From Ditylenchus dipsaci (lineage: Eukaryota; Nematoda; Chromadorea; Rhabditida; Anguinidae): a stretch of DNA of 64,000 nucleotides. Position 1 is the first letter of the stretch. Each line of letters begins with the position of its first letter. Positions 58,425 to 64,000 of the stretch are shown here, piece after piece. A model generated the notes under the pieces. It was not told the DNA's origin, made no database searches, and saw only the letters and a list, made by a program, of their open reading frames with translations. The stretch spans positions 434,001 through 498,000 of the forward strand of contig SADC01001366.1 in the NCBI GenBank assembly GCA_004194705.1. The letters run 5' to 3'. The position numbers and the translations under genes are program-made.

Positions 58425-58556
58425 TTTAATTTACTTTGTAATATTTTAGCCAGTTCGTAAAATTCATTCAAATAAGACTACCGTATTTCATCTAATAGCT
58501 GTCACTGTCATTCTGATGTCCCTGTCATTGTCAGTGTCACTGTCAGAATTAGAAAT

Positions 58557-58713
58557 ACCGTATTTTCTTTAATAATGACCCCGGGGTCATTATTTTTCAA
58601 CCCCTCAAAAATTCCGAAATTGTCAATCAAAAATGGCCTTAACTCTGAATCCTAGTCAAAAATAAGGGGGGGGTCATTATTAGAGAGGGGGTCATTATTA
58701 GAGAAAATACGGT
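58557..58713. mobile_element. MITE family I copy
   Basis: ACCGTATTTTCTTTAATAAT ... ATTATTAGAGAAAATACGGT; same interior as 46873-47056. Confidence 0.75.
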
Positions 58714-59133
58714 AATGGTTAAAAGACGGGTTTTTTTGAAAATTTAAGCATTAGATGTCCGGAATGAAGAAAGAAGCACTCAGTGATGTGCAAAAGGTGT
58801 GAAGTAGCCTTCCGGATTATGTTTTTGGCTATCTTGATGATTTTGTTGAGAGCGTCTACAAAATTGGGAAAATTTTTAAACAAATATCTTTAACATAACT
58901 TCAGTTTTTAAATTGGCGCCACAAATATTTTTTTTACCACTTTGAGCCGGTTGGCCAAATTTTGGCACATTTTGAATCCAACTTTTCTGGAATTTTTTTG
59001 GCTCAAACTGAATTCCCCACTAAATTTCTGATTTTCGTTCGCTACTAGCGCCGAAAATTATATTTCAGCGAAAAGCGACATACATCTCTATATAGTATTT
59101 GAGTCGGGGTTCTGTCCGTCACACTTTTTTTGT

Positions 59134-59495
59134 TTAAGTTCAATATTCTGCCATTTTTAGCCAACTAATGTCGAATATCTTTCCGAAACCCTCGAATTTA
59201 ACATCTTGGCTTTCTTTTAAGCACAAACGCGTATGATTAAAATTGCTTCTAAAAAATTTCATTGCCCTACAAATTGGTGATGGTGGATTTTAGCCTGGAA
59301 CTAAGGTTATTTTTGTGTTTAATTCTACTTTTCTGCATTTTTTTGCAAACTAATGTTGACTATCTCGGCGGAACCTCAAGTACAACATCATGGCTTTCTT
59401 TTAAGCACAAACACGTATGATTAAAGTTGCTTCTAAAAAAATTTCCCTTGCCCTCCAAATCGGTGATGGTGGATTTTAGCCTGGATTTAAGGTGG
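59134..59495. repeat. Tandem duplication, two units of about 180 bp
   Basis: TGGCTTTCTTTTAAGCACAA and GGTGATGGTGGATTTTAGCC occur in both units in the same order and spacing. Not coding. Confidence 0.65.
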
Positions 59496-59571
59496 TGTTC
59501 ATTTGTGTTCAAGCCCGTCAAACTTTGATATAACGTACACCCTGAGTACCAGGTCAGGTGTATGTTATAAT

Positions 59572-59646
59572 AGGCGAAATAGGCGAGATAGGCGACGATA
59601 GGCGACGGTAGGCGAGGGTAGGCGAGGGTAGGCGAGGTAGAGTAGG
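59572..59646. repeat. Minisatellite of TAGGCGAGGG units
   Basis: Eight or so imperfect 9-11 base units (TAGGCGAAA, TAGGCGAGA, TAGGCGACGG, TAGGCGAGGG). It directly follows a truncated pogo-like end (GATATAACGTACACCCTG) and precedes a family G copy at 59655-59815. Confidence 0.7.
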
Positions 59647-59815
59647 TGGATTCACAGGCAGGGTGGATGATCTACCCTCACCATTAATGCACTCGAACGA
59701 TTAATTTATCCGAATTACTAATGTTCATGAACCACTTATATTTCCGAACCACAGGAATAGTGCCCGAACTACTAATCTTTCCGAAAGGCATAGGCGTCGA
59801 TAGGCGCCTGCAGAC

Positions 59816-60955
59816 AGTAGTAGTGTCATATTTGTAACCTATGACATCAATTTCTCTAAATTTCCCTAAAAACACTCTGAATAAAATGATGTCTGTATAA
59901 ATTTGCTTTTGTGAAAATTTAGTGAGGAAAAATCAGATATTTAGTGGGCAAAATCAGAAATTTAGTGGGTAATTTCAGGTACAGCCATTTTTTTCTCTCA
60001 TTTTGTCTTCCCTGATTTCCGTATAAAAATGCAAAAGCTTTTTTTTTAAAGAAACATCCCTGAGACGCCGGCAAAAGAGGGTTAAAGGAAGGGGACTTTA
60101 TATAAAGCATCGTCTAGGTCATAGGTTCGACTACCACTGGGTGCATATCTTACGTTTTTATTTCCTCTTATCTACAAGCTCGGTGTCAAAATAATCCTCG
60201 CACTCTTGGCCATTTAACAAATTATAAGTGCAAGGTTTCACACCTACTGGAGCTTGTTTAAAGACCAAGATAGGATTAATTTCCGAAAATAAATCGTTTT
60301 GGAGGTTTTTTGACTGTTTGATTTATATTTTCTGACTTTTTTTCTCAAAGTCACACGTTTCACATACTAAAACGTATCGAAGACTCCAGGCTTTCATTTG
60401 AGCTATTATACACAATAAAGATAACATTTAGATTGTCAGTCATCTGCATCAAAATCCCCAAATTAGGCCATTTGCTGACAGTGGGTCAGTGCTTAAAATG
60501 GTTGCAATAAATTACTCGATGTTTTTTGGATCTAGAAGTCAGTGAACTTACTAAAAATAGAGTTTCAGAATTATAGGAAAGTATGTGGGTTTTCAAAATA
60601 TTTATATTTTTGACTTGTTCTGACTATTTTATTTATACTTTTTTCGCTTTTCTGATGCATATTTTTCTGTGGCTCTTTGACTAAGCAATAGCAGAAGCAG
60701 CCGGCCTGAGGTTTGAACATTTATAAATATTGCTTGCTCACATTCACTCTGTCCTATTCCATCCTGATTCTAGAACAATAAAAAAAACGAAAGGCACTAA
60801 CGCAAACCACATAAGTCAATAAAAAGACAATAATTCTTGAGCAGCAGCAGCAACAACATGAATCAAGCCAAGACCAAAGAGCTCCACAATGTTTGCATAT
60901 ATATTGAAGGACAGGGCAGGTTGGTAGACCATTTGTGTTGGAAACTAGACTGGTA
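59816..60955. other. No gene recognised; weak tRNA-like B box
   Basis: At 60110-60150 CATAGGTTCGACTACCACTG resembles a B box and T-arm without a complete tRNA. A CAG trinucleotide run lies at 60842. Several AT-rich ORFs lack support. Confidence 0.35.
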
Positions 60956-63462
60956 ATGAAATTCACTATTGCTGAAGTGTTGTGTGATGGCTGTGTTAGC
61001 GGTTGTGTTGGCCCAAGACGAAGCCACTGACACTACTCAATCAACTGAAGAGACAACCCTCACTCCAAGTGGGATATTCCCGGAGCTTCCGATGAGTGAG
61101 TTTGAATTCTCAAAAGTTGGGTGGAAATTACTAAAGTTTTTACTACGCTTATGAAATTTATTGGTAAAGTCGTTTGCTGCTAATCTATCGGTAAACTACC
61201 GACAAACCGGTACAATTCACATAAGTTCACATACGACCTCCATTTTCTAACAGTGTCATATCTCAATAACAGTGAGCTAAAAAAGCCAGTTTATAAAAAA
61301 ATGATACCGCACGTTGAAACGTCGACCCGAAAAAACCGATCTTGCCAAAATTACTTAAAATTCAATTTTAAAAAGGAATTTTGATAGTTTATACTGTATT
61401 TTTTCACCTCAGTACATTGCCGTTATTTAAAGGGGATGGGAAGCCATTTAGGTTTGAAAAAGTGGCTTCCAGGGCGCAGTGCGTAAGTGTTCGCGTTTTT
61501 TGGCCCAAAATGGTATTGTTTTGGTGTTGCAGGTTCGATCCCACGTAGTGGCACACTATTTTTTTTTGGCTTGTTTGGCAAATCAGACTTCTTGACGCCA
61601 GATTCGGAATCAGCGACCCAAATTACCTCAAGATTCTTCCCTAACTTTCGTGTAAAAATGCAAAAATATTTTTAATATTAAAGAAATTGATTGAAGAATT
61701 GAAGAAATATCATATTGGAGTTTTTTTAATGTTCCGGAAGTCTTAACACTACGACGGTCGTGTGTTACAAATAGAACTACAGACGCAAAATTTCAGGTTG
61801 AGCATTGTGGCTGAAAAAAATTCGGAAACAGGTGGGTTTCCAACAGGTAAAACAGCCTCTGAAGTCGTATCATCAATTGCTTCATTCTGACACCAGGGTT
61901 CGTGCTTAGCGAGAGGCGATTTACTTGTGAAACTGCTTTTAAAATATGGAAGTCTCTGTCAAATTTTGAATTTCACTCAAGACAAAAATAATTCAAATAA
62001 TTAGGGTTGTCGGCTTGGCGTTATGCATATTTGAAAATTTTTAGATACTTTTTATATTTTAGCTCTTATTTTAATATTTTTCGTCTCTAGAATAGCGCAA
62101 ATGAAAGTTTAGAATCTTGGCTACACATTGGTATATAAAACTTGTGCCTTTACGAAAAAAAAACCGGAAAATTTTGTCAAGACAATTTCGGCTTGCCCAA
62201 GCAGATTTCGGCTTGCGCAAGCCGAAATCGCATTTTCCAAGCCGAAATTGTTTTGACAAAATTTCCGGTTTTTTTTCGTAAAGGCACAAGTTTTATATAC
62301 CAATGTGTAGCCGAGATTCTAAACTTCCATTTAAGCTATTCTCGAGACGAAAAATATGATGAAACTAGAGCTAAAATATAAAAAGCATCCAATAATTTTC
62401 AAATATGCATAACGCCAAGCCGACAACCCTACAAATAATGAAATTCGATTTTTTAGCCCCATTCCTACTCCCGCGGGACACGGGACAATTTTCAAAGACG
62501 TTTTTGTCTCTATCTCGGCTCCCAGCCATCATTTTTCACTACTTTTAATAGATCCACAAGGAAACAGACCATGCTCTACAACATAGGAATAACAGTTTTG
62601 CCATGATCAGTATCGAAAACGGTTTTAGGCTGTCCCGCAGGTCAATGTCCCGCGTTACAAATATAGGGATTTGTCTCACGAGACATTGACCTGCGGGACA
62701 GCCTAAAAACCGTTTTCGATACTGATCATGGCAAATCTGTTATTCCTATGTTGTAGAGCATGGTCTGTTTCCTTGTAGATCTATTAAAAGTAGTGGAAAA
62801 TGATGGCTGGGAGCCGAGATAGAGACAAAAACGTGTTTGAAAAATTGTCCCGTGTCCGCGGGTATGAATAGGGCTTTTGAAAATCAGATACTTTTTGTCT
62901 TGGGCGGGATTCGGTATTTGACAGTGACTTAATATTTTAAAGGCAGGTTCACAAGTAAATCAACTGCGCTAAGCACGAATCCCATGTCAGAATGAAGGAT
63001 TGAGTTGAAGAAGTTGATGATAAGACTCCAGGGGCTGTTTTACCTGTTGGAAACCCACCTATTTCCTAATTTTTTTAGCCACAATGCTTAGCGTGAAATT
63101 CTGCGTCTGTAGTTCTATTTGTGTTCTATCTGTAGTTCTACACACGACCATTAGATTGTTATAATAACAACATGAGTTTTAAAGGACTTGCTAAATTCCA
63201 TCTACTATTCCCTGTTGCTTCTGCATTCATATTTTTGTAATTGACAAAGTACATGTTCAGGGAGAAGTGTGTGCTCCAAACAACCATCAAATTGCTCCAA
63301 GATGACCTGGCACACACCACTTCATGCGAGTAGGCTATTCTGTTCGTGGTTCTTTAATGTACTTCTAAACCATATTCAGGTCACTGGAGGAGAACCTTAA
63401 GCAGCCAAAGAATGCCCAGTGGGAGTGGCGTCAGTCGAGTTGATCCGGGATGTGACAGACAC
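60956..63462 (+). CDS. Secreted C-x18-C-x12-C-x20-C protein, 3' part beyond the window (gene 4)
   Basis: Exons 60956-61095, 63261-63329 and 63380-63462; the last donor (GTAAGT) leads out of the visible gene. Exon 1 encodes a signal-peptide core (CCVMAVLAVVLA) and an acidic Thr-rich region (DEATDTTQSTEETTLTPS) ending before the domain, as in gene 3. Exon 2 is again 69 bases, with EKC, 18 residues, C; exon 3 continues with 12 residues to a Cys codon that appears only if one base is restored near 63405, then at least 16 residues. Exon 1 also has one or two frame breaks (one near 60968, one in the G-run near 61072). Intron 1 (2.2 kb) is almost entirely nested palindromes. With several breaks it may be a decaying copy or a badly called stretch; the module itself is unmistakable. 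Confidence 0.6.
61465..61560 (+). repeat. tRNA-like SINE head in intron 1 of gene 4
   Basis: GGGCGCAGTGCGTAAGTG resembles an A box and GCAGGTTCGATCCCACG a B box about 60 bases later. The spacing is longer than in a tRNA because of an inserted T/G-rich loop. The T-run after it could end a Pol III transcript. Confidence 0.4.
62002..62431. mobile_element. hAT-type MITE with perfect 8-bp target duplication
   Basis: Termini TAGGGTTGTCGGCTTGGCG and complement, flanked by CAAATAAT on each side (61994-62001 and 62432-62439). The centre carries GATTTCGGCTTGCGCAAGCC. Confidence 0.85.
62458..62872. mobile_element. Near-perfect palindromic element
   Basis: Arms of about 190 bases, almost identical in reverse complement (GGGACAATTTTCAAAGACGT versus ACGTGTTTGAAAAATTGTCC; AGGCTGTCCCGCAGGTCAAT versus its complement). 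High arm identity suggests recent insertion. Confidence 0.8.
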
Positions 63463-63479
63463 GTAAGTGCTTGCAAAAT

Positions 63480-63800
63480 TGCTTGGTTTGTTATTACCAA
63501 AATTACTTTTTTGTCCAGCTAAAGCCAAAAACCTGGATTAGGTGCCACCTGGCAAGGTGGATATCCTCCTGGATGACCTGAAAAACCAAAGTTGATTTAT
63601 TTTTCAAAACAAACTATCCTGTCATACCTAAAATAATGTTAGGAATCATGTTGTTAGGACTAATAGTTCAAATACACGCATTCAAACCCAAAACCTAGGA
63701 TAGGTACCACCTACCCAGGGTTATATCCACCTAAATGACCTCGAAAATGAAGTTTAGCTAAATTAAAAATCAAATCACGCTATCATACGTAAAATAAGTA
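63480..63800. repeat. Family H units
   Basis: CACCTGGCAAGGTGGATATC, GGATGACCTGAAAAACC and a second unit about 140 bases later. They lie in the intron following exon 3 of gene 4. Confidence 0.5.
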
Positions 63801-63857
63801 GGCCCTCGTGCCGAATCCGGTCCATTTTCGCCTTGGTCCTCCTGTTTTTTATTATAA

Positions 63858-64000
63858 TCCGAACTCTAAAATCCAAACTCTAACTCGATGGTGTTCACTT
63901 AAATCGAGTTAGAGTTAGAGGTCGAGCTTGAAATTGCTTATGTATATAGCTTAGATAGCTCATAGATTATGATAGCTCATAATCTTACCCCAGAGCCGTC
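63858..64000. repeat. Repeat family K copy running off the window
   Basis: CAAACTCTAACTCGATGGTG ... GAGGTCGAGCTTGAAA ... CAGAGCCGTC matches 22440-22565. Confidence 0.65.

Larger units (their letters stand above)
61745..63150. mobile_element. 1.4 kb palindrome containing two further palindromic elements
   Basis: Outer arms: TAGAACTACAGACGCAAAAT, GGTGGGTTTCCAACAGGTAA and their complements at 63025-63115, plus TTCACAAGTAAATC-type inner ends. Inside lie 62002-62431 and 62458-62872, listed separately. All are in intron 1 of gene 4. Confidence 0.75.

Overview
The window is nuclear DNA of a nematode. It is AT-rich and has short introns (about 40-110 bases) ending in T-rich tracts plus CAG or TAG. 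It carries a nematode-specific polyprotein allergen (NPA) unit at 30.6-31.0 kb and a gene with two tandem DM domains at 11.5-13.4 kb, as in MAB-3. The species cannot be named from the sequence. Most of the window is not genes. It is packed with inverted-repeat (foldback/MITE) elements of the hAT, pogo/Tigger, Merlin and possibly Mutator type, many nested inside one another and many sitting in introns.

Layout. 0-11.4 kb: repeat-rich, no secure gene. 11.46-13.43 kb (+): mab-3-like DM gene lacking its first exon. 14.76-15.34 kb (-): small two-exon membrane protein, probably mitochondrial. 15.8-17.96 kb (+): zinc-finger (FLYWCH/MULE type) gene with a premature stop and a 0.9 kb foldback inserted at an exon end. 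18-28 kb: transposons, including a hAT MITE with a perfect 8-bp target duplication, an LTR, and a 1.9 kb foldback with tandem-repeat arms that contains a Ulp1-like (C48) protease fragment. 28.32-29.45 kb (+): unrecognised seven-exon gene. 30.55-31.02 kb (-): last unit of an NPA polyprotein. 32.1-32.9 kb (-): hAT transposase remnant and the last exon of an unknown gene.

35.8-64 kb holds the most interesting content: four plus-strand genes (35832-38007, 42852-46717, 54852-57703, and 60956 to beyond the window) for secreted proteins built from one domain, C-x18-C-x12-C-x20-C, present in 2, 4, 2 and at least 1 copies. The first two cysteines usually sit on a 69-base exon flanked by phase-2 introns, which makes the module easy to duplicate in frame. 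Three of the four genes have Ser/Thr/Pro-rich linkers or tails. I do not recognise the family. A minus-strand gene for a small Lys-rich secreted protein (49194-51243) lies inside the cluster.

Several otherwise coherent genes need one missing base to stay open, and the shift is nearly always in the same direction. This points either to uncorrected single-base deletions in a long-read assembly or, less likely, to parallel decay. All exon models are hand-built from splice sites and reading phase. No database search was possible.
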